Positions 21,479-33,405 of a stretch of 64,000 nt of DNA are shown in pieces; the stretch's first letter is position 1, and every line of letters starts with the position of its first letter. The notes beneath the pieces are model-generated. The model searched no databases, had not been told where the DNA came from, and saw only the letters and a list, made by a program, of their open reading frames with translations. This DNA comes from Tupaia tana. Lineage: Eukaryota; Chordata; Mammalia; Scandentia; Tupaiidae. The stretch spans positions 92,328,975-92,392,974 of the forward strand of contig JAKSZU010000002.1 in the NCBI GenBank assembly GCA_026018925.1, in the 5' to 3' direction. The position numbers were made by a program, and so were the translations under genes.

Positions 21479-23840
21479 ATACTTCATCTACTTTTAAAGT
21501 AAAGCTACAAGGTACCATAGTTGCCAAATTTTCACTTGGCTCCATAATGTGCCTATTGAGATTTTGAAAGACACCAGTAATTCCACTTACAAGGATACGT
21601 ATAACTTCTGTCACTGTCTTCCCCAATCTGAGTTTTACTCTGCAGATGGTCACTGCTTGAACAGGTTAAAGTTGGCCAAATATCCATTGCCAATGGCCTT
21701 TAGGAGCTGAAGAATTCCTGGTAATTTATCTGAGCCTCAGAGTCTAAGAGACAAGAGGGTTCCTTCCCTTTGGCTCCTCTCGTAATCAGTTCTTTCCTGT
21801 GGATCACAGTCAGTACTAGGCCTGGGCCTGTCTGGATGTGGACCTCTGTGTCCTAACATCCTATCCACGAGGGCTGGGTTGGGAAGCAAGCTGGCTGGCA
21901 GGGGCAGTGCCAGGGGTGTGCCTTTCTCTTCTCTGGCCCCCTGGGGCTGGCTTGTTGACTGGTTCCAGGTAACAACATGGTTTTGGGAATGGTGTCTGAC
22001 TACCTCTTCTATTCATGGTGTCAATCAGGTGCTTTACAAAGGCGCCCCCTCACCCTCCCCCAGCCACAGGCCAACAAGAGCTATTGTGTTGTTGAAACTG
22101 CTGAGGGCACTTCCTGGGAACATGGAATTCATCAAACAGAAACCCACAACGAGAGGCATGAACAAATTCTACAAGTGTTTGCTCCTCTCAGGGGTTCACA
22201 GGCAGCCAGACCCAAAAAGTCCTAGGGCTGCCAGGGCAGGAGGTTGTTTTGTGCTTCTTGCCCTTGGAGAGACCCTGGGGACTGCCCCACCGGCGACTCC
22301 AAGTCGCAGTCCTGAGTAAGGTGCATACAGCTCTCTAGGGAACTTGTGAAAGGAAAACTGTTCCTCCAGAGGACTCTGAAGACTATTCCTGCGACTGGTT
22401 CTCAGATGAGGCGTGAACATCAAGGGACAGCCTGTGGTGAAGCTGGGAGTGGGTGGTCTGGTCTTCCCAGGTTCTTGCATCCTCTCTTCTCAACACCCTG
22501 TTCCACTGGCCTCACCTACCCAGGACACCTGACTTTCCCATTAGGGCCCTTTAAGTTTCTCCTTTTCATTCCCCTTCAGGTGTGTAACCTGACCAGGATG
22601 GGCCCACTACCATGGCAGAGACTATATAGCCCCAAGGCCTTCTCTGCTGTCGAGAGACACACGCGTGTTTTCAGAGTGACTTCATACACACATGGAGTAT
22701 TCACACCTTTCTGTAACCCAGTCGAATGTGGAGGAAGAAGGTGAAGCTCTTATAGAGGGTCAGAGTTTAGGCTGTGGCAACTCAAAACATGCTGCTTTGG
22801 CTAAACCATGAGATAGCAATAACTTTCTAACTACTAAAGTGTTCAGTTGTTCCCACTTTATCCTACCTGCTCTACCACCCATTGATTGGATGATCTAATT
22901 TCGCAGATGACCACAGCGTCACATGTCACTCCTTGGCTCAGAACACCAGAGCTACAGAGCATCCATCAGCTTTGTAAATTTCTTTAAAACACCCAGTCTC
23001 AAACTCCTTTTGTTGATGGAAGGAGCCTACTCTGGTTAAGTTGTACCAGGACTAGCTACGTAATTGGAGGAGGGGACACTTCTCCTCATTGGAGAAGCAT
23101 CAGTGAGTTCAAGACAGTGCAAGTGGAGCGTTAAGCCAAGCAAGAGGCCCTTCCACACATGGGCCCCGCAGCCTGCATGGGCCTCACTGCCCCATGACCA
23201 GCCGGTGATCACCTTTCTGCCTACCAACACTAATTTTCCCTTGACCTTGGAGGAACTTCCTGAGTGACCAGCCTCTGAGTTGGTTAGAAGTGTTGACAAG
23301 TTTCATTGTGAAACCATGTTTATCCAGCTGCAAGTATGTCCCTCCCTTTTCACTCCAGGCATGCAGGTCCCAAGCAGAGGATCTCGACTCAGGTTCCTCC
23401 ACACTTGCACCAGGCACCCGTTACCTGCCTCAGTCTGGTGGCCCCTCATCTCCAGGAGCACCTGCCCCACGAGTGGCCTTCGGGGTCTCAAGGCAGGGTG
23501 CATAGCAGACCCATTTGCAGACTATGTTCAGGTGTTTTATTCACTGCCACCAAGAGCTAGCCTGTCACTGGATTTCCAGGAGAATCAGATTTTATGTGAA
23601 ATCTAACTGGAACATGTTGACAACTAAATAAAGATTGAAAAAGAAAATTGCGAGCAAAACAAACCCTGTTTGGGTGTGAGCCTGTTTGCCAGCTTTGTCT
23701 GACCTGAGGGTCCCCTCTGTGGTGCCTACACTGTCTCCAGGCGCCCTCCCCACCAGCCCACCCATGAAGATATCCTCTTAGAGGGGAAGCAAAATGTTCC
23801 TTCCCCTTGGAGGATTTCTGGCTGGGACTGGCACAGACAA
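21479..23840. other. Non-coding, nothing recognised
   Basis: About 2.3 kb of mid-GC sequence with no SINE. Several overlapping frames of 100-146 codons occur on both strands (for example 21,879-22,319 and 22,346-22,744), but none has a recognisable domain or splice context. This is the longest SINE-free stretch in the upstream half and could hold a conserved non-coding element, which I cannot test. Confidence 0.4.
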
Positions 23841-24070
23841 ACAGGCCAACTGGTGGCTTGATAGTTAAGCAGCTGATCCCACACACAATTCAAGTCCCAG
23901 ACCCAGCAGTTGGGAAACAGGCCAGACATGTGTGCATGTGTGTCCAAAATTCCAAACGGAGGGAGGAATGGAGAAGGGACTGTGAATTGGCCTTCCTCCA
24001 TGGGAGGGGTGATTTCCCACTTTCTTTCTTTCTCTGGCAAGCACAAAAACACACACTACCACCAAAAATC
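23841..24070 (+). mobile_element. tRNA-derived SINE, family A (old)
   Basis: Diverged head with CAACTGGTGGCTTGATAGTT, box B-like AATTCAAGTCCC, GTGTCCAAAATTCCAAACGG and GATTTCCCACTTTCTTTC. Confidence 0.75.
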
Positions 24071-24227
24071 ATAGGAATCTTACTTGGATGTACACAGGAG
24101 CCCCTACAAGAAAAGTGAGAACTTAAAGACATAATAAGGCCCAATGCTCACATACTCAGCTGAATAAAAAGAAGCAATTGTGGAAAAGTAACTAAAAACA
24201 TGGGGAGACTAAAAGAAGAAGAGTGTG

Positions 24228-24472
24228 TGTTTCTCTCTATGTTTATTTATTTCTCCCAAGAGGGACAAAGAGAGACATCAAGGCATGCAGAGATACAACA
24301 CCCCTGACAGTCTTTATACCATGACCCACCCCCATCCTCAGCCACCCCCGGGTTATGGGGACATACATGGCGTACTCAAGGAGGTCTCCAGAAGCAAACC
24401 CAGAACCTTTCCATGTAGGTCAGACTCACAGAGCATCCTGTTTCACTGCTGTACTACCATCTAGCCCCGGGA
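24228..24472 (-). mobile_element. tRNA-derived SINE, family B (diverged)
   Basis: TTTATTTATTTCTCCCAAGA tail complement, CCATGACCCACCCCCATCC, AAACCCAGAACCTTTCC (box B region complement), and TGCTGTACTACCATCTAGCC. Confidence 0.65.
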
Positions 24473-24756
24473 GATGCTTTTTGGTTATTATACGCCATAG
24501 ACATGTTTTCAAAGACCATTCTATACCCTACAAAAATGTGTAATGATTATATGTAAAGCATAAGTTACAATAGAGTAAAAAAGCTACTTAATAGATAATG
24601 ATTGCTTATGTTTACAGTGTATCACACGATATTTTGAAATACATATATAACTATATAATGGTTAAATCAAAGTAATTAACATATGCATTACCTCACATTC
24701 TTATTTTTTGTGGTAAGAATGCTTAAAATCTACTCTCATAGTGATTTTATTTTTTA

Positions 24757-25232
24757 AACTTTATTTTATGCATTCAATTAATATACATCACCTAGTTTAC
24801 AAAGTGAATATACCCAACATGAAATATACTTCACTCCAGTCCAGTTGAGGATACTATGCATGTTACCATCAACAGGTAATAAGCCATTTCTGGGTCCCAC
24901 AAATGTCTTGCATCTCTATTTTTCTCCTTAATTTCCCTCCCACCCTCCTCCCACAGTCTCCAGTGTCCATAGCTATTTTCAATGCTTTTACGTCCTCCAA
25001 TCTCTCAAAAGTCTCTACCATAAAGTGTGAACAGTCAGTATATGTTAAGTGGAGACATACAATGTCTCTCTTTCATAACCTGGCTTACTTCACTCAGCAA
25101 TATCTCTTCCATTTTCCTCCACTTTCTATCAAATGCGACGGTTTTGTTTTGTTTTGTTTTGTTTTGTTTTGTTTTGTTTTTAATGGCTGAATAGTAGTCT
25201 ATGGATTAACAGGTGCCCTACTTTTTCAATCC
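24757..25232 (-). mobile_element. Younger 5'-truncated L1 end, inside older L1
   Basis: The old L1 text stops at TAGTGATTTTA and resumes at TTATTTTCAAGTATGTG. Between them is a second L1-like 3' UTR (T-rich start, CCTAGTTTACAAAGTG, a pyrimidine-rich tract near 24,920, and GGCTGAATAGTAGTCTATGG at the end). A (TTTTG)n run lies at 25,141-25,180. Confidence 0.65.
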
Positions 25233-25393
25233 AAGTTATTTTCAAGTATGTGATACATAGTTATTAACTGTAGTCTCCTCCTTGTAGAATAGATCTCTTA
25301 AATGTATTCTTCTTGCCTAAAAGAAATTTTGTATCCTTTGACCAACATCTCTCCATACTGTTCTCCAGTCTGCCACATGGTAACCACCATCTA

Positions 25394-25473
25394 TTGGTTC
25401 ATCAGAAAAGTCATGACTCATTTTTTCATAGAAAAACATGAAAAATTGTGTCATGACTTTTCTGTGGACCCAA
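25394..25473. mobile_element. Mariner-type MITE, family 2
   Basis: About 80 bp, near-palindromic: TTGGTTCATCAGAAAAGTCA at the left and TGACTTTTCTGTGGACCCAA at the right, preceded by TA (25,392-25,393) and followed by a decayed TG. Two relatives lie at 35,761 and 50,899. It has no coding capacity. Confidence 0.82.
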
Positions 25474-26082
25474 TGTTTTCTTTCTATGACTCTTTTAGAT
25501 TCCACATATGAGTGAGATTCTATAGTATTTGTCTTTTAGTGCTGGCTTATTTCACTTAACATAATGTTCTCCAGATTAATTCATGTTCTAAATGGCAAGA
25601 TTTTTTTTTTGAGACTGTATAGAATTGTGTATACTTATCACATTTTCTTTATTCATCTGTTGATGGACACTTAAGCTGATTTCTTATCTTGGCTATTGCG
25701 AACACTGCTGCAATGAACATGGGATTTAAGTATTTCCTCCACTTACTGATTTCAATTCCTCTGAATGCTTACTCAAAAGTGGGATTGCTGGAGCATGTGG
25801 TAGTTGTGTTTTTGTTTGTTTGTTTTTTGAGGAGGGACCATACTGTTCTATATTTAGCTGTACTCATTTACATTCTACCAATAGCATACAAAGATTCTCT
25901 TTTTTCCACATTCTTGCCAAAACTTATCTTTTATTTTTATGACAGTAGTCATCCTAAGAAGTATGAGATGTTATCACATTGTAATTTTGATTTACATTTT
26001 CCTAATAATTAGTGTTGTTGAGCACTTTTCCATGAGCCTGTTGGCCCTTTGTATGTCTTTTTTTGAGAAATGTCTATTCAAG

Positions 26083-26163
26083 GGGCCGGCAGATGGCGTG
26101 GTGGTTAAGGGCACTGGACTCCCACATGGCGGATCATGGTTCAAGTTCTGGACTTGGTGTTTT

Positions 26164-26216
<53 letters not shown>

Positions 26217-26270
26217 ACTGTCTGGTCAAATTAAAATAAATAAATAATAAAATAATTATTTTTTTAAAAA
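26083..26270 (+). mobile_element. tRNA-derived SINE, family A short form, intact
   Basis: Head GGGGCCGGCAGATGGCGTGG, box B-like GGTTCAAGTTCTGG, a TC microsatellite (26,167-26,216) and the GGTCAAATTAAAATAAATAA end. A perfect 17-bp target duplication AGAAATGTCTATTCAAG lies at 26,066-26,082 and 26,271-26,287. Confidence 0.92.
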
Positions 26271-27205
26271 AGAAATGTCTATTCAAGTCATTTGTTCATT
26301 CTTTAATTGGATTCTTGCTGTTTGCATTCCTTATATATTTTGGATAGTAGAACCTTATCAGTTTATGGTCTATGAATATCCTCTTTCATTCTGTAGGTTA
26401 TTTCTTCATTTGGTTGATTGTCTCATTAGATGTGTTCATGATATACTCCCATTTGTCTATTTTTGGTTTTTTTTTTTTGCCTGTATTTTTGGGATCATTA
26501 CCCAAAACATCATGCCTATACCTATGTCATGAAGATTTCCCCCTATTATTTTCTTCTAGTAGTTTTAAAATTTCAGGTCTTATATTGAAGTCTTGACTGT
26601 GTGTGCACTTACTGACAGACTTTCTATTATGTTCCACTGGTACTCATGTCTGTTTTTGTGTATACATTGTACTATGCTATTTGATTACTATAGTTTGTAG
26701 CATATTTTGAGATCAGGTAATGTAATGCCTCCAACTTTGTTCCTTCTGTTCAAGAATGCATTGGCTATTCAGAATCTCTTGTGGTTCCATATTAATTTTA
26801 GTACTACCGTTTCTTTTTCCATTCTAGAAAATGTCATTGGAATTTTTGAAAGAGTTTGCATGGACTCTGTAGATCATCTTGGTTAGTATGGAGATTTTAA
26901 CAATATTAATTCTTCCCATCCATTAACAAGAGTTATCTTTCTATTTTTATGTCATCTACAGTTTTTTATTGATATTTCATAGTTTTCAGTATATGATCTT
27001 TTACCTTCTTTGTTAAATTTATTCCTCAGTGGTTTTTTAAAATGTATTTATGTATTTTCTGAATCTTTTTTTATACTAATTGGTTAATTTACATTCAGCC
27101 ACTGAACATCATCACAGCATACAAAATGTGATTTCTCATCCAGAATATACTGCATAGTGGCTTAATCACACATGTTATCATCAATAATTTTCTATTTATA
27201 GTTCC

Positions 27206-27260
<55 letters not shown>
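27206..27260. repeat. TA dinucleotide microsatellite
   Basis: A (TA)n tract with one TG interruption, in the HAL1 3' UTR. Probably length-variable. Confidence 0.95.
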
Positions 27261-27263
<3 letters not shown>

Positions 27264-27827
27264 CCTCTATTTCTCACCTTCTGCCATTTCCCTCCCTCCT
27301 CCCACACTATCTCAGATGTCTACAGTTGTTTTCCATTCCTTTTCCCCCCTACATTTATCTGTGAATACATGTCTGACTTCAGGTGTGAAACTCTGAGTAG
27401 AATGAATATACTGTAAGGTAGCACCTAGTTGATGCTATATAGCTTACTATGGTACTTAAATAAGTACTTTTTAATATATTTCTTAATATAAAGAAAAGCA
27501 GTTTTAGCTTTAATAAATGAAATAAATGCTAAGGAAATTTGCTTAAAACTTAAAGCCAGGAAACAGGTTAGGATTCTGTTCAAATAGTAGGTACATGAAC
27601 CTATCAGTAGCTTAAGACAGGACAAAAATCCTTAAAACTGGAAAACAAAGCCTAGAAGAAAATCAGTAATGTTTTAGTCAAAAGTCATAAAATGCTATTT
27701 CACAAGTTCCATCTCATGTACTTAATCTATCTTCTGTTATGGTTAGATCTTCCCAAATAAATTCTGGGATATAATATTCAACTCCAAACTTGTCCCTATG
27801 ATTAAGTTGACCCTTTTCTTAGTTTTT

Positions 27828-28089
27828 TTAAAATTTTTTTTGGAGGGTTTTTTTGCTATAGGGCACGTGCGCTTGCCAGACAGACAGAGAGAGAGAGAAA
27901 GAAAGCGAGAAATCACCCCCCCGGGGGGATGGTCACACCGCAATCTCTCCTCCTCCATTCTCCTCTCGGGATCTTGAGCACGAACGCACATGCCCCCAGC
28001 ATGAGTTTAAGCCACTGGGTCTGGGACGCAAACCACGGTTGACTATGTGGGAGTCCAGCAACATAGCCATTACGCTAACCGCTGGTCTT
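27828..28089 (-). mobile_element. tRNA-derived SINE, family A long form, in HAL1
   Basis: A perfect 16-bp target duplication CCTTTTCTTAGTTTTT lies at 27,812-27,827 and 28,090-28,105. The body has TTTTTGCTATAGGGCACG, the hairpin block ACCCCCCCGGGGGGAT and the head complement ACGCTAACCGCTGGTC. Confidence 0.93.
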
Positions 28090-29548
28090 CCTTTTCTTAG
28101 TTTTTGAACTCTTATCTCTGTGTCTGTATTTAATTTTCCTGGTATAACACTTCCTGCAGAACTTCATGGAGATCTGGTCTGTTGCTGATAAATTCTTTTA
28201 GGTTTTGTTTATCTGAGAACATTCTTGTCTTTTCTTCCCATATGAAGGATAATCTTGCTGGGTACAATATTCTTGGTTGAAATTGCTTTTCCCTTAATGC
28301 TTTGAATATATTTTCACATTCTTTCCTCCCTCGCATTGTTTCCGATGAGAGGTCTGCTGTTAGCCTGGTGGGATATCCTTTGAAGGTAACTTGACATTTC
28401 TCTCTTGCCAATCTTACATCTTGTCTTTGTCTGTGGTTTTGGTCTTGTAGAAGATCTTCTTGAGTTGATTCTATTTGGGGTCCCTTGTATTTCTTGGAAC
28501 TGGATCTTTGAATGCCTCCCTAGGTGTGGAATGTTTTCTACCAGGATTTCATGGAATAGATTATCAATGCCCTGATGAGTCTTTTCGCCTTCTGGGATAC
28601 CAATTATCTGGATGTTTGGACGTTTGATGATATCTAGTATTTCTTGTATATTATTTTCATTTTTGGGGGGCAATTTTTTCAGTCTTCATGGTGGATTTTT
28701 CTAGGCCAGCACTTCTATCTTCTATATTTGAGATTCAATTTTCTGTATGATCTAGTCTGCTTTTAATACTTTCAAGGGAGATTTTGACTTCCCGTATTAT
28801 ACCCTTCATCTCTAACAGGTCCATTTGATTCTTTTTTATAGTGTGTACTTCCTCTTTTAGATCTTGCAAGAATTTCCTTACCTCCTGGAACTCATTAGCT
28901 CCATTCTCCTGCCTCTTCTGCAGTTCATTGTCTCTCTTCTCTTCCATCTCTGCTAGCTTTGTCACTATGAACATTCTAAATTCTTTATCTGACATTTCTG
29001 TGAATTTCATTATATGGTCTGAGGATGAAGAGGAGTTATTCTTTTCCTTTGGAGGAGAGGTATTTTCCTGCTTTCCCATATTTCTTGTGACCTTGTGGTG
29101 ATTTCTAGTCATCTGATGGATGGTCCATTTTTTCCTAATTCTTGAAGTTCAATCTGAGCATTCAGAGGTGTGCAGATGGAGGTGATCTGCAATCTCTCTT
29201 CTGTTCTATTTTTACTCTTTGTGCACCAGATTCAGTGGGAATAGATGAATATTCTGACCCTAATCATATTCAGAGGTTTGGATCTTGTTCACTTTACCTG
29301 TGTAGACACCACTAGAAATGATTCTTGAGTGGGAAGTCTCAGCAGAAAATCTTCATTTCTGGTCAAGGAAAACAAGATTTCACAGCTCAAGTTCAGTATC
29401 CATCTCAGAATGGGCCTGGCTTGGGTTAGTGCCTTTCCTAAATGAAATGGACCCTCAGTGTTTTTTTTTTTTTTTTTTTTTTTTTTTTGGTTGGTTGTTA
29501 AGCTATTATAAATGATATTTTCTCGATTTTTAAAAACAGTTCATTGTT

Positions 29549-29817
29549 GGGAACCAGCAGTTTAGCGTAATGGCTATGTCTCTGGACTCCCATGTAGTCG
29601 ACCGCGGTTCACGTCCCAGACCCAGTGGCTTAAAACTCACGCTGGGCGCGTGTGTGTGCGTGCCCAAGATCCCGAGAGGAGAATGGAGGAGAAGGGATTG
29701 CGACGTGACCATCCCCCCTGGGGGGTGATTTCTCGCTTTCTGTCTCTAATGTCTCTCTCTGTCTGTCTGGCGAGCGCATGCGCCCTATAGTGAAAATCTC
29801 TCCAAAAAAAAAAAAAA
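29549..29817 (+). mobile_element. tRNA-derived SINE, family A long form, in L1
   Basis: A perfect target duplication AACAGTTCATTGTT lies at 29,535-29,548 and 29,821-29,834. Young-type head with one extra T (GCAGTTTAGCGTAATGG), the CCCCCCTGGGGGG block, and an A-run of about 19. Confidence 0.92.
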
Positions 29818-29993
29818 AAAAACAGTTCATTGTTAATGTGTAGAAATATTACTGATTTTTATATATTGGTTTTTGCATCCTGCAACTTTTCTGAACTCAT
29901 TTTTTTATTTCTAATAGGCTGTTGTTGCCTTTTTTTTTAAGTGGGGGGTTTAGGGTTTTCAATATAGGATGCCATCGAAAAACAGGGAAAATT

Positions 29994-30255
29994 GGGGCCA
30001 GCAGGTGGTATAGTGATTAAGGTTCTGAACTCCCAGTAGTCAACTGCAGTTCGAGTCCCAGACCTGGCAACTTACATCTCCAATCAGGTGCATATGTGCG
30101 TATGCCCAAAATACTGAGAGGATAATGGAGTAAAAGGGTTTGTGGCATGGTCATTCCTTGTGGGAGATGATTTCTCACTTTCTGTCTCTCTGTCTCTGTC
30201 TGTCTGGTGAGCACATGTGCCTTATAGCAAAAATCTCTCTCTCAAAGAAAAGTAA
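29994..30255 (+). mobile_element. tRNA-derived SINE, family A long form
   Basis: Older-type head GGGGCCAGCAGGTGGTATAG, box B GCAGTTCGAGTCCC, the middle block, and TATAGCAAAAATCTCTCTC. Confidence 0.9.
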
Positions 30256-30842
30256 GAAGAGGGACAATTTAAGTTCTTCTTTCCAATTTGGATGACTTTT
30301 TTTTTTCTCTTGTCTAATTACTCTGGCTTGAATTTCTAGTACTATGGCAAATAAAAGTGGTGAACGTGGGCATCCTTGTGTTGTTTCTGATCTTTGAAGA
30401 AAAGCTCTAAACTTTTCACTGTTTAATGTGTTGTTAGCTGTGGAGTATTTATGACCTTTATGATGTTGAGGTACTTTTCTTCTTTATCTAATTTGCTGGG
30501 CATTTTTATTAGGAAAGAATGCTGAATTTCACTAAACACTTTTTTCTACTATCTATTGAGATGATCATATGTTTATTTTATTCTGTTAACTTGGTTTATC
30601 ACATTTATATATTTCCATATGCTAAATCATCCTTGCATCTCTGGGATAAAATTCACTTGATTATGAGGAATGATCCATTTAATATGCAGTTGAATTTGGT
30701 TTGCCAGTATTTTGTTGAATATATTTGCATCTATGTTATTCAAAGATTTTGGTCTATCATTTTCTTTTCTTGTAGTATCTTAAAAACAACCCCCCCCAAA
30801 AAAAAAAAACTTATTTTTTTATAATACAAGTTAGTAGGTGGC

Positions 30843-31310
30843 TACAGGTTGAATTATGTCCCCCTAAAAGATATGTTAAAACCCTAATTGCAGCACCTCT
30901 TTTGAGAATAAACACCAGAAACTAAGCAGGGGCAAGGAAGGATTCTTCTCTACAGGTTTCAGATAAAATGTGCCTCTGCAGACACTTATACCAAAAACTT
31001 TCTTTTCTTTGGGAGAAACACCCTCTACAGAGCCTGGCCACACCTCCGGTGCTTCACTTGGCCAAGATCCTGGGGATATGTGTCCATACTCAGTGCCTGG
31101 AGTGATTCAGGCTGACTGGGACAAAGATTCCAACTGTGGTCGCCATTTAGGATCTGGCTTCACTTTGAGCAGCACATGACTGCCCTGTGAGAGCCAGGCC
31201 CTGTGGATGCTTTTGATTGGACTTCCAGCTTCCAGAACTGTAAGAGAATACATTTCCATTGTTTCAAGCACCCAACTTGTGGTACTTTGTTACAACAACC
31301 TTAGGAAATG
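30843..31310 (+). mobile_element. MaLR-type (MLT1/MST-like) LTR
   Basis: Start GGTTGAATTATGTCCCCC and 3' region CTTCCAGCTTCCAGAACTGT ... AATACATTTCCATTG are typical of this LTR group. Non-coding and old. Confidence 0.7.
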
Positions 31311-32214
31311 AATATATAGGTATTTCTCAAATATTTTTTTCTTTTGGGTTAAATCAAGTTACTTTTAGATGTCTGCATTTATAATTTTTTAAAAAGAGGC
31401 ATACTGTATTTTTAGATTATGGGTCTTATTTTAAGTTCTCAAACTTTTTGCCTCATAGGCAAACTTTAATCATGTTAATTTATACTGTAATATATATATA
31501 ATACTATAACACTAAGAAGTAATTCTATAATATTCTATGAGTATTCCATTACAACCTGCAGGGATCCAGCCTAACACGTAGTCATTTTTGCCTCTTAAAT
31601 TACTTTGTGGCGTTAACCCTATCCCTTGCTTTAGGGAGAAATTTTTTGGTCATTTTCAGAGCTTTCCTGGTCCCTTTCAGTTGACCTGGTTTTAAATAGT
31701 AATTAATATTTCTAGATCAGTATCCTGTCAAAGCTTGAAATGTCTTGCAAGCTTCTGCCCTTCCCGTAGCTCTGCCCCACAGCAGGCTAGGAACTGCCAA
31801 CTGGAGCCGTGGTGTGGGTGGGGATGTGTCAGGGATCTGGGGTGGGCTTTACCCCTCTGTCTCCACCAGGGCTTCCAGGGCTTCCCCATCGTCAGTCTTC
31901 TCAGGTGTAGAGTCCTCCAAAGTTTGGAGTTTGGGGAGGGATTATGGCTAAGAGAAGCAGGAAAGGTGACTTTATATAGTTAAAATGGCAGTTCCACTCT
32001 GTCCGTGTTAACTAAGCTGTCTTCTCCTTAGAACGCATCACCTTCTGACATACTTTCCAGTTCAACAATCTGCTGTGTTCCTTGGTTATTGTCTGTTTTC
32101 CTTCCACTAAGATCATACATAAGTTCCACAAAAGCACCACCTCTGATTTGTTCACTGGTGAAGCCTGAGCTCTTAGAAGGATACTTAGTTGCAGTAGGTT
32201 GAAAGACTATGTGA
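31311..32214. other. Non-coding, nothing recognised
   Basis: AT-rich to 31,730, then mid-GC. The overlapping frames near 31,735-31,983 are chance. Confidence 0.4.
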
Positions 32215-32475
32215 ACTGGGCCAGCTGGTGAAGTGGTGGTTAAGGTGACTGGATCCCACAAGGTCGCAGTTTGAGTGTCGGACCTGGGGACTTGAAACAC
32301 TTGCTAGATGTATTTGTGTGCATGTGCCCCCAAATCCCGAGGAAGCTAGAGGAGATGGGATTGCAGTGTGACCATTCCCTGGGGGGGGGGGGGGGATATC
32401 TCACTTACCTCTCTCTGTGTCTCTCTGTCTCTCACTTTGGTGAATGCATGCACCCTATAACAAAAACTTAAAAAC
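32215..32475 (+). mobile_element. tRNA-derived SINE, family A long form
   Basis: Head GGGCCAGCTGGTGAAGTGGT, box B-like CAGTTTGAGTGTCGG, a G-run within the hairpin block (32,380-32,394) and CCCTATAACAAAAACTT end. Confidence 0.86.
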
Positions 32476-33209
32476 AATATATGTGTGAATTAAACAAAAA
32501 CACATGCAGCCCCTTTCTGGGTAGGCAGGCTTGGAAATCTGTCTTATTTTCCCCTCTTATATCCTATTGTGCATTGGTGGGAGGCCCTCTCTCACAGAGC
32601 CCAGGCCCAAGTTCCTGTCACTGGAGTCTCTTGAAGCTCTCTAATGTAGTGGTCAGTTATGACTGCTTGGCCCCTGTCACCTGAAAGGACTTCTTTAGCT
32701 GCTTTATGCTGCTAACCCCTCCACAAGGCCCCTTTAATGGGATCCATGGCTTTCTTCTGCCTCTGCTCCCCTTGGACCACACCTCTGCTCCCTCTTGGTC
32801 ACACCTCTGCTCAATGGAGTTCCACATCTGAGAACTCCCAGGTTGTCTGGACAAACCCTGGGAGGGTGGCTGGTCTCTGGTAGCTGCCTCTTCTTGCTCT
32901 ACTGGTACAGCAACCAGCAGGCCAGGCTGTCAGCACCCAGACCTGAGCCAGATGCTAGCCCACGGTGTCCCCAGGTACTGCTGTGAAAACCCACCCACTT
33001 GGGATGTTAAAGTCAGACCCCAGCAGCAATTTTGTCCCTAACTCCTCCCAGCTCATATCCTCACTGTGAGAGCTGGCTCTGATAGTTGCCTGACTCCCTC
33101 CCCTACTTCCTTTTTGCAAGTCCTCCATGGTGGTCTCATGCCTTACCTTGGAACATGGTGTCTATTGTCATTTCGGGTCTCAGTGAAACGTGCCTTGATT
33201 CCTGTTATG
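32476..33209. other. Non-coding, nothing recognised
   Basis: No supported gene. A tandem-like repeat of CACCTCTGCTC(CCT/AAT) occurs near 32,780-32,815. Confidence 0.4.
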
Positions 33210-33405
33210 GTGAGCACCATTCTATAATGCAAAGTCTATGTGCATGAGCTCATTTAATCCTATGACACCTCAGTCAGACAGGTGCTATTCTTGTACCCAT
33301 TGTGCATGTGAGGAGACCGAGGCCCACAGAAATTCAAATCTAGTCTAGATTATCCAGCTATGAAGTGATAGAGCCCAGATTTAAATCCAGGACTATCTGA
33401 CTCCA
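33210..33405 (-). repeat. MIR fragment
   Basis: Reverse-complement MIR: CTCATTTAATCCTATGACAC, GAGGAGACCGAGGCCCACAG, ATCCAGCTATGAAGTG and CAGATTTAAATCCAGGACTA. Confidence 0.82.

Larger units (their letters stand above)
27042..29460 (-). mobile_element. HAL1 (half-LINE-1) element with degraded ORF1
   Basis: Antisense element inserted in the old L1. CCTCAGTGGTTTTT at its left edge and CCTCAGTGTTTTTT at its right edge look like a target duplication. The reading frame starts at 29,112 (MTRN) and ends near 28,130. Three pieces survive: 28,735-29,112 (125 codons, with MSDKEFRMFIVTKLAEMEEK), 28,314-28,673 (with IQIIGIPEGEK and IQFQEIQGTPNR) and 28,130-28,411 (with GYPTRLTADLSSETM and PRILYPARLSF). 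These are the coiled-coil, RRM-like and C-terminal parts of an L1 ORF1-type protein. No reverse transcriptase region follows, which distinguishes HAL1 from L1. It is dead: frameshifts separate the pieces. Confidence 0.82.
24590..30830 (-). mobile_element. Old L1 (LINE-1), antisense, heavily nested
   Basis: Classical L1 text on the minus strand. A 3' UTR part (TATCCTTTGACCAACATCTC near 25,330; GAACACTGCTGCAATGAACA near 25,698) leads into the ORF2 3' region (TTTGAAAGAGTTTGCATGGA near 26,850; CACTTGATTATGAGGAATGA near 30,650). No open ORF2 remains. It is split by a younger L1 end (24,757), a MITE (25,394), SINEs (26,083, 29,549, 29,994) and HAL1 (27,042). Confidence 0.85.

Noticed and set aside
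27206..27260. (TA)n tract as a replication origin or cruciform element
   Set aside because: It lies in the HAL1 3' UTR as a simple microsatellite. No other origin-type signal is present.
28130..29112. HAL1 ORF1 pieces as a functional host gene
   Set aside because: The three pieces are in different frames with stops between them and carry L1 ORF1 features. The second copy at 9.6-12 kb shows the same repeat.
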